From the NCBI GenBank assembly GCA_911728435.2, contig OU452201.1, positions 5,456,001 through 5,520,000 of the forward strand: a stretch of DNA of 64,000 nt, given 5' to 3'. The translations under genes and the position numbers were made by a program. The stretch comes from Apoderus coryli (taxonomy: Eukaryota; Arthropoda; Insecta; Coleoptera; Attelabidae). Shown in pieces: positions 12,541-23,999 of this stretch (positions are counted from its first letter, which is position 1; every line of letters starts with the position of its first letter). The notes under the pieces were generated by a model. The model was not told where the DNA came from. It made no database searches and was given only the letters and a program-made list of their open reading frames with translations.

Positions 12541-13210
12541 TTTTTTTATTTTATTTATTTTGAAATACAACTGCACAGACAGATAAATCCAATTACAGGG
12601 CAGGAAGAAAAGACATTTAAAATTTACAGTAAATTCAAGAGAACAAATGAATTATGTAGGTATTTAATCTAGCATACTTATTTAAAACTAATTTCTTAAA
12701 AATATTGGTTTAATAAATGGCAGATCAGAATTAAAAATATTGTAGATTTTTTAGTTGAATTATTCCATATTTCGAATTATTTTGACCTCTTTTCCACTAT
12801 TTACGAACGCCTTTGTAAGCGAATTTTTTATCATACATATCATAGGTTATATTATATAAAATCAATGAAAAATTATGCAGTATTTTGTACTGTTTGAACT
12901 ATAAATGTGTTTGAACTGAATTGTTAAACCTCTTGCCTATGCTCAATGTTTTACAAAAGTTAATCAGCACCTAGAAAAATCGGTTAAATGAGTTTTGAGT
13001 TATCGTGGGTACAGATTGATTGTCGTGTATTTTTAACACCAACTCAACTAGGTACTTAAAAGGCTAAATATATCATTTTTACAGTCTAATTTTTTGACCC
13101 TTTTTCTACTATTTATGAACGCCTAGGTAAACAAGTTTTATGCTTAATTTTGTAGTATATCATATTATATCAAAACTACCTATATAATTAGCCAATATTT
13201 CTAGTATTTT
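12541..13210 (-). repeat. Possible LINE 3' region with a diverged internal duplication
   Basis: Read on the minus strand, this ends in an A-rich tail (complement of the TTTTTTTATTTTATTTATTTTG start at 12540-12561), as many insect LINEs do, and lies downstream of the reverse transcriptase relic at 13.67-14.33 kb. It contains a diverged direct repeat: 12776-12900 and 13086-13210 share TTTTGACC..TTTT..ACTATTTA.GAACGCCT. Joining it to that LINE is an inference. Confidence 0.35.
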
Positions 13211-13224
13211 TGGGCCATATAATA

Positions 13225-13252
13225 ATAATAATAATATATATATATATATATA

Positions 13253-13290
<38 letters not shown>
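13225..13290. repeat. TA microsatellite
   Basis: Two long runs of alternating TA with a TAATTTATA interruption. Similar runs follow at 13457-13488 and 13554-13577. Confidence 0.95.
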
Positions 13291-13293
<3 letters not shown>

Positions 13294-13347
13294 CAAACAA
13301 AGATATTCAACTAAGTTGACAGAGTATAGTATATCACCGCGATATAC

Positions 13348-13453
13348 AAAGAAAAATGAAATAAACTAACTTGTACGAATCAAAAAAAATCTCGTGATCC
13401 AGCTTGTGTCACGAGATTTTTTTGATTCGTACAAGTTAGTTTATTTCATTTTT

Positions 13454-13457
<4 letters not shown>
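13348..13457. repeat. Near-perfect inverted repeat, about 50-bp arms
   Basis: The left arm 13348-13397 and right arm 13409-13457 are exact complements apart from one base in the central A/T run (8 A against 7 T), with an 11-base spacer (TCCAGCTTGTG). Each arm carries AACTAACTTGTACGAATC. The hairpin is embedded between TA microsatellites. There is no clear terminal structure of a known MITE. Confidence 0.95.
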
Positions 13458-13490
<33 letters not shown>

Positions 13491-13577
13491 TAACTTAGTG
13501 TCTTGGGTTGATAAGTTATCTATTAACTAGTCAGCAAAGACTACCACTCAACTTATATATATATATATATATATATT
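13457..13577. repeat. TA microsatellites flanking a short unique segment
   Basis: Runs of alternating TA at 13457-13488 and 13554-13577 enclose about 65 bases with GATAACTTAGTG and GATAAGTTATC, themselves partly complementary. Confidence 0.85.
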
Positions 13578-13672
13578 GAATTTTATGAATTATCAGGTTT
13601 CGGGAAAAATGAAAATTCCAATTAACTTGGTGTAGTCTCGCTATATATGTATATATTTTTAATTTTTGATAC

Positions 13673-14335
13673 CTATTTGTGCACAACACCTGTGTAAACT
13701 ATATGACATTTGAATGATGAAAGTGAGTTGTTTGTTATGTCATTAGAAATGTCATCAATAAAGCATAAAAACAAAAATGGTTCCAACACCGAGCCCTGTG
13801 ACACCCCAGAAGTAGCCACAATAATTAACAGACATGAACCTTTTGTACTCGACATTCTGACATAGGACTGCGAGAATAGAAGCAAATTATTTGAGAGATC
13901 GAAACGAGATAACTAAGTTAATAAGATATACCATGTACAAGCCTGTCAAAGGCCTGAGAGAATCTACCTGACTTCCACTATCAAGTTGTTCAAACAAAAC
14001 TGCGTTAATACTACTAAATCGGTCGCAGTAGAACGGTCCAGAAAAAAGTCATGTTGGACAGAAGTAATTTATCGTTTTACGTAATTCATTAAAATATCAT
14101 GGATTTCAAATTCAATAACATTCGTAAAACACGATTGAATTGATATATATTGCGATAATTCGCCACATTATGATAAACATATCACCTTGTTTATGAACTG
14201 GAGTCACTCTAGATGATTTCCAAATTGACCGGAAAACGCATGATTGCAAGATTGAAAATATCACACAATGGCCTAGCAAACACTGCAGAACAATCTCTAA
14301 TCAAGAAAGATGGTACACCATCAGGATCCGATGTA
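13673..14335 (-). pseudogene. Non-LTR retrotransposon reverse transcriptase relic
   Basis: On the minus strand the reverse transcriptase motifs occur in order: SDPDGVPSFLIRDCS near 14330-14290, VTPVHKQGD near 14200-14175, SQAFDRLVH (motif A, with the catalytic Asp) near 13960, and SGVSQGSVLEPFLFLCF (motif B) near 13800. The YADD motif expected about 30 residues later is not there; the frame reads HIVYTGVV. Frame changes and stops separate the blocks, so this is dead. The clade cannot be fixed by eye; it is a Jockey/CR1-like LINE. In life such a protein copies its own RNA into a nicked target site. Confidence 0.8.
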
Positions 14336-14349
14336 AGTTTTGACTTCTT

Positions 14350-17050
14350 TAATCTTCATCATTCAACTTCTGATTCAATAATAAAAATATTTTGAAATTC
14401 CCCTAAATAATGCCATTTTAGCCATATTTTTGAAGCCAATTTTGACAGATAAAAGAAATCATTTGAGCGCGCGAGCTTGCATGAATTTTCATCCAAAATG
14501 AAGCAGAAACTAACGCAAACCTCAAATTTTATTTAAGTTTAATAATAACAAAAGTTCTTGTAGATTAGCAAACTTTTTGAAAAAAGCTGTACCTATAATT
14601 TTATGAAATTTTCATACAAAATACTTCGCAAGTAGCGTGCCTCACTGACACATTAATTAGAAATTAAAATATAATGCATAATATTAAAATCTCTAATCCC
14701 AGTGTATGTGTTATAATATGGTTACAAGCATGTAAAAGTGATCGCGTTCCTAGTCAAGTATGCCAATGAGTTAAGGTAAATGGAGTTACCTTGTATTTCA
14801 TTTAAAATGGGTGGGAAATAGCGCGTTTGGGCGCGCAAATTGCTTTATTACCAGAATGTTATTTATGCCTTTTTATAACGTCTTTATTCCCCCTTTTTTG
14901 TAATGATATAATGCTGCTTAAAAGGTAAATAGGTTGTGGCGGCTTTTCAAAGTTTATCTACATACTCTTTATCTTAGAAAAAAACTTTAATAAAGTTACA
15001 AAAAAGAAAAAAATACGAAATATTTATTTGAATTCATTTCCCACTAGTTGCTGGGCAACGCCGACAATACAACTAAACCAAATTGACAGTTATTAAGCTT
15101 AATAAATTATTTCGCTAATTTCGAAGGTTCCAAACCTATTTATATAATGAAAAACAGTGATAGTGGATATAGTTTAACACCACCTAGTCAATTTAATACT
15201 TTTAACTCATCGTAGCTAGGCTTACGCCAACAGGGTCTTAAAAATTTGTTTAATTTATCAAGGCATTAAAACAGTTGTAGAAAAAGTATAGTGTAAAACT
15301 AATATGAAATGAACATTTCCTACTCGTATGATTTGCGATCATACTCGTAGGAAATATATGTCATCTCATGGTCGTTGCACATACATACATACTATTTTGA
15401 TTATTATTTTTGCCGAATAGCGAATAGGTTGACATTATAATGTGTAACTTACCCCTATATACGCCTGTATACATTTTCAACTTATTAATAAGTCATTTAA
15501 ACTTTAACTAATGCATATGATAATTCTATTCTGGATTGTGTTGAAATGTTCGATTCATGTGGATTAGCAAATAATCGCTGGGCGTCAAAGTTAAATTGCA
15601 GCCTAATATTTACTTCGGTCAAAATGGCATCGGCAACAAAAACAATTGCCCAAAATACAATTAACAACTTCACTGCTCGATGTTGTTTAGAATTTGGTCC
15701 GATATGTAACAACAGTGATGTTTTGCGTGTTTATACGGTTGCTAGTTTGTTAATTGCCTACGTGGCAATTTGACTGAAAGTGTCACAATAGCACGGTTTA
15801 GCGTAGATCAATATATAAAAACAATGTTTTTGCATATTGGTAATTGGAAATATGTGTCAGCCTCTCTTTACATTGCTAATACTATATTTTTTAAGGTTAA
15901 TGTAATATACAGTGTTTTAGTTTTCAAACCAGTGTTCTCACTTGAATAAACTCTTACATTGACTGATGTAAGTACATTGTCACAATTAAACGTATTCATT
16001 GGGACAATGTACTGCAGTGTTGACCAGTTCAATAATACACATTTCAAACGTTTGGTTGCGGACATTGATACAATATATGTTTTATCAATTGCCCAATACT
16101 GTTAATCAAACATCAATAAACGGCATTCATAATATTAATAAACATATACATTTATTTAAACCAAACGCCTTTTGCGTTTTCGTAATATTGATTAAATAGT
16201 GCGTAAATCGTATGAATTATTGATCAATTAATATTAGAAACATTATCTCTTTCAGGGTTCTTTTCTAATTTTTAGATATTTCAACCGATCGGCATAATAT
16301 CCATTGGATAACTAAGCACAAAGTTGAATAATAATAAAACGAATTATACTGGTTTGATCTAAACAAAGGATTTTGTTTACAATGGATTGCCAAATATATG
16401 CTCATGATATGTTTATCATTTGTATATTATCGTACATATTTACTTTTTGTTAAGTATTGTAGACATTATTATGCAATGCTGCAAAATATCGATATTACTT
16501 ATATACAAATCCAAGTTCGGAAAATGTTGAATATATCCAATATGCACTATGTATTCTAGATTTATTTGATCGAGTTATTGAGTATGTTGGCTGACTTTTG
16601 TAGGTATCTATATGAAATGTTTATCATTGTTGACTGTTATGTATGCAACAACTTCCAATATACATCATATCAAACTGTATTTTTTTGCTGGGAGTTTGTC
16701 AATAAAAAGACACTTTAGAACAGATTTGGACATAAAATTGCATTGTGTATTTTGATCTATATCATTTTCTGTATTACCGCTTTATTCAGATAAACTAAAA
16801 CATGCAAATTTTTTATACAATTTTATACCATAAAATTATTGTCTCAAAAGCACACGTACATTTATCCTCGAATGCTATTCGTACGACTCAAGGATTAAAT
16901 CTCAATCAATCGTTACATTTGGAAATTTGTTCCATCCCTTCCAAATACATAACCTATACAGGGTGTCACACACTCTATCAGATGTCAGCTTTGAGGTAAA
17001 CCCTGTCCTCTAAGCCCAAAGCGTACACCTTCAATAAAAGAGTAAATTCA
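14350..17050. other. A+T-rich non-coding stretch
   Basis: No element is recognised. A near-perfect hairpin lies at 15315-15352 (TCCTACTCGTATGAT against ATCATACTCGTAGGA, with two mismatches). An open minus-strand frame at 15497-15712 has a hydrophobic stretch (LLIVFWAIVFVADAI) but no ATG and no homology I recognise. TACAGGGTGT at 16957-16966 is a transposon-terminus motif. Confidence 0.45.
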
Positions 17051-17078
17051 GCACATCCCAGATCTTCGTTAAAAAATT

Positions 17079-17154
17079 AAATCAAACTTCGTCTTCTCCA
17101 CAAATAAATCACTTTATTTCATTCAAAACTTGTGGAGAAGACGAAGTTTGATTT
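17079..17154. repeat. Perfect 25-bp inverted repeat
   Basis: The arms 17079-17103 and 17130-17154 are perfect complements (CAAACTTCGTCTTCTCCACA inside each) with a 26-base spacer. The family is not recognised; it may be a small foldback element or hairpin precursor. Confidence 0.92.
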
Positions 17155-17199
17155 ATCATTGAATGAAGGGACTATTTCTATAATATAAAAAATTAAATG

Positions 17200-18530
17200 T
17201 CTTCGGCTAGACCTTTTCTAAAATTGGCTTACCGTCTATAAAGGGCCCCCATTTCCTAGCAGAATAATATTTACTAATTTTATCGAATATAGGTACTACA
17301 TATTTGTAAAATGACTAAATTAAAGAGGTTAGGCATGAAATATATATAAATCAATGTCGTGCATTTAATGTTCATTTTCTGTTTCAATTTCAATTGCAGT
17401 TTAAAGATAAATTTCGCAACAATTCTCCAATCCTATTAAAATTTATTATTTCAGCTTAGTGGCAGCGATGTTCGCCGATTAAAAATAATCACTGAAAAAC
17501 TGATTCTCTCTTTTCTCGTTTTCCGAATGTTCATACAATTTATAAATATATTTTTTGTGACGCTGCTTCTACCATGGCTATTTCATTCTGTTTCAAATAA
17601 ATGCGATTTTGTAATCGCTGGAATAAAAATTGAGTGCTGCTGTGGCTTTACAGAAACATATATACACATAGCTCTAGGTGGATATTACACACACAGACAC
17701 AAAATTGAACAACGGAATTGTTAAAATGAAATTTTGAGCTTTTTATAATACTCTGTGGGTATTATCGAATTTCAATTTTTTGCATTTTGATTGGGCCGTA
17801 GAATTCAATTCTTCTTGCTTTGGGAGAAGTAATTTTTATCAGATATAACTTATGTCTAGAACGATTCTTGTAGATTCTATGGGCTGAGTAAGTATAGGTA
17901 AAAAAGAATTCTATGATGCCACATCAAATATCTGAATTGCGATAATTTAGCTAGTCAATAGAAATTTTCAAAATAATAACATTACACTAAAGTTCAATAA
18001 ATATTATTGAATCAAGCAATGTTTCTTCCAGTTCATAAACCGGTAATAAAAAAAAATATTCTAATTGAGGAAAACGTATATTATGTATATTTATTTACCA
18101 TAAAAGCACAGCGATAGAAGAAGATGAAACATAATTCGTTATATGCCAGCAATGAATCCTCGCGTGATTGCCAAAATGGCAAGAAATCGATGATCAACGA
18201 AAATAATACCATAAAATGAAATATTAATATCGTTAATTAACCATTTTTGTATTGTTAATGTTAATGTACACATTATTCGAATCTTACGAGTTCTCGTTTA
18301 GTACCACCTCTCTAAATAAATTTCTAAAGTTTGTGTTGCTGTAAATATTATTGTACGCCACTGCTGAATTGTTTAGTTTCCATATTTTTAGATAACCAAC
18401 TGTTTATTTATAATCTCTAGTTAAATTTGTTTTTAAAATAAATTACATAATTTAAATATTTAAATAAAATTTTATTTAAATTAGCTTTGATGTCCGAAAA
18501 CGCATACTCTTCAGATAATTTTTTTCTGTG
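17200..18530. other. A+T-rich non-coding stretch
   Basis: No gene or element is recognised. Confidence 0.5.
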
Positions 18531-18969
18531 ACAGATAAGGGTGTCCGAGCCACAGAAATCTTATATTATATATATATATACTCTAGAATGATAATCCCGT
18601 AGTACAAAAATGTAACCAAAAGTGTAGAGCTGTCCATAATGCGCATGATTACCAGTAACTTATTTTTCAACAGGACCGGCTTTGATTAAATGTAATATTA
18701 CTGTTATAGGTATATTTAAAATTAAATTTTACCATTTGGTAACATTCAAATAAAAAAATAAAGGAATTTAAGAAATAAAAAATTACATTAAATATCTAAA
18801 TACTTTATTGTCTAACAGGTACAACCCAATAATAATAAATCTAAGCAGAAACGAGAAATAAGTAAAAATTCTCATACTGGAAAATATCTTAAGGACTTGA
18901 GCATTCTAATTATTTATTTTATTATTATATAATATTTGTTTGTTTATACAACCACCTTAGGCGTCTTAC

Positions 18970-19130
18970 CTCTCTACAGCCTTCAAAGACGGGGTGCAAG
19001 AAACAGTGACTTCACAAATATTTTCCGTGTCCATTCCACTTCCCTATCATCCGTACTACTCGCAATAGTATTTTGTGACAAAACATGGTTGGTAGAACTT
19101 TTATTCTCAGCAATTTCATGGAGGATTCTA
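18970..19130 (-). pseudogene. Possible further exon of the THAP pseudogene
   Basis: The minus strand has a charged, Ser/Thr-rich frame (ENKSSTNHVLSQNTIASSTD) followed, after an apparent frame change, by MDTENICEVTVSC and a donor-like GAG|GTAAGA at 18969. It lies downstream of the THAP exons inside the same inverted arms. Its assignment as an exon is inferred from position and the donor; the sequence itself matches no domain I can name. Confidence 0.3.
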
Positions 19131-19279
19131 TAATTAAGTATATTCCAGTTTAACAACAGAATTCAAACGAACTTTGTATACCTACACAACGTAGGAAATA
19201 TATTCTTGACATACATATCATGCATTTTTGACCGACTGCTTTTAAGTAAACAGTGTCTTGATATCAAACGATTAAGAAT

Positions 19280-19626
19280 TTAACTTCCACTCTCATTTAC
19301 ATAATCTCTTCTTTTCAACAAAAGTTTGGGAACTGCATCGGGTACGAGGGTGATCCTCTTGCCGTCTTCTCTACAAATGATATCTTCTACAGCGAAATGC
19401 TTACTGCATATGACATTCCCATCACATACATTTTCTGTACTAGGATCCCAATGCCCGCATCCAAACATCATGTCTTTTTTTTGTCAAGCTAAAAATGAGT
19501 ATCATGTCAATGGTATCATATTGACTCAAACTGAGACTGTTAGAAACCCGAAACAATAACTTACTGAAAATATTTAATACCAGGAATGAGACCTTCATTT
19601 TTACACCACAACACTATACACCTCAT
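19280..19626 (-). pseudogene. THAP zinc-finger domain, two exons, frameshifted
   Basis: THAP domains are about 90-residue C2CH zinc fingers that bind DNA, found in P transposases and in host THAP proteins. Exon 1 (19626-19565) starts MRCIVLWCKNEGLIPG and supplies the first two Cys. A 76-base intron follows, with a GTAAGT donor and a TTTTTAG acceptor (19564-19489). Exon 2 carries HDVWMRAL (the conserved Trp), VICSKHF (the Cys and His ligands) and the typical C-terminal LVPDAVPKLL; it stops at 19282. One extra G near 19450 (TTGGGATCC) shifts frame between the Trp block and the second ligand pair. The shift could be a real lesion or a sequence error. Start chosen at the ATG before the first ligand Cys. 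Confidence 0.65.
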
Positions 19627-20309
19627 TGTTTGTTAAATAAACGAACTAAAACCAAAATAACGAATATTAAAAACAATTTTAATCACAAATAGGTATATCT
19701 ATCAACAATTAAAATGTACCACGAATAAAACCATAACTCAATTATAAAACCTATCTGAATTGTTGTGAAGCCGACTCTGACAGATATTCCCACTACGAGA
19801 AACGTCATTTGCAAAAACAGACGGTGTTGCGAAATCTCCTAAATTTAATAAAATTTGGAAAAAATGTTTCGTTCATATTGCTGAAAACTAAACAGTATGC
19901 AATTTTACCGATAACATTTATTTATTTGATTTTGTCAAGCAGTTTCCTATGACGCAACATATGGATTTATTTATAAAACAGATATGTCGCATAAATTCTG
20001 TAAGACGAACGACAAAATAGTTTTAAATATGGCAGCTCTGTACTGAAAATAAGTTACTGAGGAGCATGCGTAGTTCGTGAAAACTCTGCATACCCGTTAC
20101 ACTTTTTGGTATTCGGCTGGATTTAATTAGCATTCTAGAGTACATATATAAGATTTCTATGGCCCGAGCTACATCACTAGTCTACTACGATAACTTTACG
20201 AATTGCCCGCGAGGTGAGGGAGAAAAAATAACCAAATCACAGTAACAACCGTCCTCATGCGTATATTTGCAATTATTTAAAAAATTATATCTAGTTTTCT
20301 CATAAAAAG

Positions 20310-20320
20310 CCACCCTGTAT
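20310..20320 (-). repeat. CACCCTGTAT transposon-terminus motif
   Basis: A terminus-like motif of a TA-inserting element; its partner is not found. Confidence 0.3.
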
Positions 20321-20404
20321 ATTATTTATTTAAAAATCAGCTTAACATTATTGAAAACTTGGCTACTGTTTTTCTAGATGCTAGCCATTTGGATTTGGAA
20401 ATAT

Positions 20405-20475
20405 TACCTACTAATAAAGTTTTTTCTTTTTCAGGTAAGCAAAATTGTATTGAAGTTTTTTTAGGTAAGTACTAA
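20405..20475 (+). repeat. Dispersed repeat with tandem splice-like motif, copy A
   Basis: It contains TTTTTTCTTTTTCAG|GTAAGC at 20420-20440 and AGGTAAGTACT about 30 bases later. A related segment lies at 55432-55520. A 3' splice acceptor fused directly to a donor is the layout of a recursive splice (ratchet) site. The repeat nature argues for transposon origin instead. Confidence 0.5.
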
Positions 20476-20479
20476 GCCT

Positions 20480-21060
20480 ATAAACGATTTGTTTTTTGTT
20501 TGTGAGGAGTTCAACGATTAAAGTAATTATCAAATCATTCTCGTAATCAGTATTTTAGTTTCTATCTATTCGGGGATTTACGTTTGAGAAAAAAGTTTAT
20601 CCTCAATATCCATTTACAATAAAATCTATATGAATATGTTTTTCGCAATATGAAAATCAAAAAGTAATTGTATTTAAAATCCATTTCATCTAATGCCTAA
20701 ATCAATATGACTGTTCCATAATATAAAGGTACCTACCCCAAATTGCACATCACATTTATATATTATGGAATTAACAAATATATGCATAATTAATAATGCA
20801 AAATGTGTGCAATGAAAAAGGGAATTATTCCACATAATAACAACTAAATACATACGGCTGTACACAATACAAAATTTAATACTAAAATAATAGCAATTAT
20901 TTCGGTTTTATACAAGGGGATGCAGTTGAGTGATCCAATAATATTATGGAGCTTAAATTAGACTTCAACTAAGTTCTTTTATCGTATTATTAATAAACAA
21001 TTACAATTATTCGTTGCCGATTCACTAAGTTCTATTTCAGTATTCAACAATTATATCCTA
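20480..21060. other. A+T-rich non-coding stretch
   Basis: Nothing is recognised. Confidence 0.55.
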
Positions 21061-21139
21061 AACATCCAATCTCAATCCTAATCAAAGAAAAAGTCCAAAC
21101 TCGCACCAACCTAAGAAAATACGTTGAATTTATTTGTGA

Positions 21140-21290
21140 TAGTAGACCACGGCGCAAAAGATGCACTAACGAATCAAAACGCCCTAGTCATCCCAGAGAT
21201 AATTCCCACAGACGTCAAAGCCTTCATCAAACAAAAAATCCTACGAAAAATGGCAAAACATGTGGAACCAATGACCTTACCATAGAAATC
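21140..21290 (+). pseudogene. LINE RNase H C-terminal relic
   Basis: The plus strand reads VDHGAKDALTNQNALV, then IPTDVKAFIKQKILRK and, after a frame change, KWQNMWNQ. This order (GN..AD..AK.A, then a tract ending K..W...W) is that of the end of the RNase H domain in Jockey-type ORF2 proteins, which removes the RNA strand during retrotransposition. It is short and frame-shifted, so dead. An upstream reverse transcriptase is absent. Confidence 0.5.
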
Positions 21291-21534
21291 TGCCTCCTGA
21301 CTGTTCAAGCTTGTGATAAACTACTGACTTGGAAACTTTTGGGAATCAGATGAAGCTCATCAACAGAATTTGTCTCAAATCGTCATTCGCCCACACCGTT
21401 CTTCATCATGGATGTTTGTCCTTCCTTAGTTTACGTATAGATTCCCATTATTCATTAACTTTAACAAGCTGTTTAGAACCCTGGGGCGCCACGAAGGACT
21501 CCTGCTTTCTCTTTTACGGAATCTATATTCAAAT

Positions 21535-21670
21535 CAATCAATGTTTGGCAGGATTGCAAGCGGTTATTCGCAGTAACTAGCCACATGCTATGTGGACGCA
21601 TGCATCATCAATACATGGAAAAATCATCTCTGATAGCCAAACGGCCATAAAGGCCCACTCATTTTGAACC
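21535..21670 (+). pseudogene. LINE RNase H fragment, out of order
   Basis: The plus strand reads INQCLAGLQAVIRSN and, about 25 residues on, IISDSQTAIKA, matching the block of LINE RNase H that holds an active-site Asp (SDSQAAI). In an intact domain this precedes the block found at 21.14-21.29 kb, but here it follows it. The order is therefore rearranged, or two separate insertions are present. Confidence 0.45.
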
Positions 21671-21679
21671 TACCTGCCT

Positions 21680-23410
21680 GAACCTACATCGAAGTTAATG
21701 AGATGTGGATTGAATTTTGTATTGTAACGTATCATAGACGTGGTAATCTACATAAAAACTAGCCGCAAAACTGCGTAACGAAACAGAATTTTAATAATTA
21801 TTATTATTATAATTCTATCCGTTTAAATATATTTTAAAAATTATTAGAATGCCCAAATAATACTATAGTCCTTGCAAGAGTCTCAAATTTATTGCGTGAT
21901 CTCCAAACCAAGATCACAACAAAAGTCAGACTTGAAAAGTTTACACGCTTTGCCACGAAATTATTTTCATTTATTATATTTACGGACATGAAATCCTCTT
22001 AAGTTTACACAACATACGAGAACACAATTCCAGCCCCAATGACTAATTTAAGGCAGCAATACACCAAGGAATTCTAAGACTCACGTTTCATATGCCTGTC
22101 CAAGTATTTGGAAAGAGAACGAAAATGAATTCGATCGTATTTTTTCTCATATCGACAATCAAGCTTTTATTTCAGAAATAGACAAATTCCAAAATCAACC
22201 CCATTAATTTTATGTTAAAAGGTAATAGATATAAACGGACTGCTCTCTATTATGAAAACCCATGTATAAAAAGGCGCAACAATAACATTAAAACCATCCA
22301 ATTGTTTAAAAATTATGGAATTGACTAATAATGCATTTGCGTACAATTTCATTACACTACTTATATATATGAAAGTATTTATTTATTTATATGTTTTCAC
22401 GTTGTTAAATTTTATTACTAATTTTGCTCGGTGTGCATCAAATAAATTTTGATCATTTATAAAGCCTGTTTTAATGCAATCAACATATTTGTTTTCCATT
22501 GTATAACTTCATTAAGTTTTGTAGCTAGTAATATAATAACAGTAGTAGTAGTAGTAACAGTATCTATACGTAGTAAACTTTAAATGATCTGAAAACCAAA
22601 ACTATTCTCATCCACAAATCATTAAAGTTTAAAACAAAATAATTAGACCAAGTCAAAGAGAAAGGAGTATGTTGGCCTGTAATGAGATACTCAGAATCCA
22701 TATTCAACCTGGAAAAAACTATCCTATCGCCAGGATGCCATTTTAGCGTTGTCAAACTGATTTTTAGTCGAATTATTGGCAAATATTTAAATTTTTATGT
22801 CGTAAACCAAGCAACATATAACAAAATACAACACATAAAAAAGTTATAGTTTTAGTTGCTTTATCTCAAGAGATTATCGAAATTAAATTACAGTCAGTGG
22901 CGTACATTTTTTTTTGTCAATAATGTGTATTAAGTCCCCTAACGTCAGTGCACTTAATAATTTTGATCTAGTTAAAGCCATATAAGTTCCCTATTTCTAG
23001 AAACAACGCAGCCAAATTTTGGTTTAATTAAAAAAAACTGTTATTTACAAAATAAAGTCTTGAAAACAACACATTTCGGGACGTTATTTCATAAAATGAC
23101 CTTTTTTTTTGAAAGACACTGTATAATTAAATAAAAAATCCGTTTGTTGAACATTCTTACAGGGTTGAATCAAAAGAAAGGCAACTTAAACTTAAAGTTG
23201 CAGCAGCAGCCAAGGCAGACTGCTAATTGTATGAAATCATAAACCAACCAAGTTAATGGAGTTCAATATACCATGTGTCTCACTAGAACTAAACAACGGA
23301 TCATTTTGAAAATTCGGTTACTTAAGTAGGTCAATCTAATATGTACTTCTAAAAAAATTTGGCATTTGTGCCACTTCCGGTTATACCACAAGTTGATACA
23401 AAGTTTCTCA
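21680..23410. other. A+T-rich non-coding stretch
   Basis: No gene is recognised. An AGT trinucleotide run lies at about 22540-22557. Confidence 0.5.
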
Positions 23411-23420
23411 ATTGAATTGG

Positions 23421-23995
23421 AACACCCTGTATATAACTATATTTTTGGATTTCTTATCTGTTTTGGAGTATTTTGTCTTAACACTTCCCTATACCTGTCA
23501 TCCTCAAATATTTCTGAATACATAATTTATGTTGTTTTTTTTTTCAAATTCCTGAACCTTTATACAAGGTGTTTCTAAAAAAGCTGGCCAAAATTTGTGA
23601 GCGAATTGGGGACATCTAATCATGAAAAAAACCTAAATTGTAATTTTTCGAAAAGTCCTTATTTACAATGATACATTGTGTTGAAGATGACTGCCTGAGG
23701 ACGTTTTTTTTTTAAATATTTTCGAAACGAGTAAAGATGAATTAACCAAATGTAGCATATTTATTCACCTAGTTAAATGTTGTAAACTGACATGGAATTG
23801 GGGGAAACCTGGGGGACCCTTGCCTTAATTATAACCTAACTTCTTTTCCTTGTGATTTTTATTCATTTTGTGTTAAAAATGTGATAAAATAAAGTTTTCT
23901 ACATAAAAAAGGAATACTTCTTTTTTCTCGAAAAACTTAAAGTTTTTCGAGGAATTAGAGTTTGAAAATTTTAGGACAAAACTGGTCAAAAACAT
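23421..23995. repeat. Undefined transposon debris with terminus motifs
   Basis: AACACCCTGTATA at 23421-23433 and TATACAAGGTGTTTCT at 23561-23576 are ends of TA-inserting elements pointing towards opposite sides. Near 23961-23990 a 27-base string including GAAAATTTTAGGACAAAACT recurs at about 61895-61921, so both places hold pieces of one dispersed family. Confidence 0.45.
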
Positions 23996-23999
23996 ATTA

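Larger units (their letters stand above)
18540..20185 (-). mobile_element. THAP-containing inverted-repeat element (P-element-like candidate)
   Basis: Two matching inverted arms enclose a THAP-domain pseudogene. Left arm 18546-18670: CCGAGCCACAGAAATCTTAT, TACTCTAGAATG.TAAT, CCAAAAGTGTA, CGCATG, CAGTAACTTATTTT. The complement of 20020-20175 has the same blocks in the same order: CGGGCCATAGAAATCTTATA, TACTCTAGAATGCTAAT, CCAAAAAGTGTA, CGCATG, CAGTAACTTATTTT. The left arm contains a TA expansion. P transposases carry an N-terminal THAP DNA-binding domain, so a decayed P-like element fits. No 8-bp target duplication could be fixed and no RNase H-like catalytic domain was seen, so it would be internally deleted. 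Confidence 0.6.

Noticed and set aside
15497..15773. Overlapping frames with a hydrophobic segment as a host membrane-protein exon
   Set aside because: The minus frame has no ATG, no convincing acceptor, and no recognised family; the overlap of two frames of equal length argues for chance.
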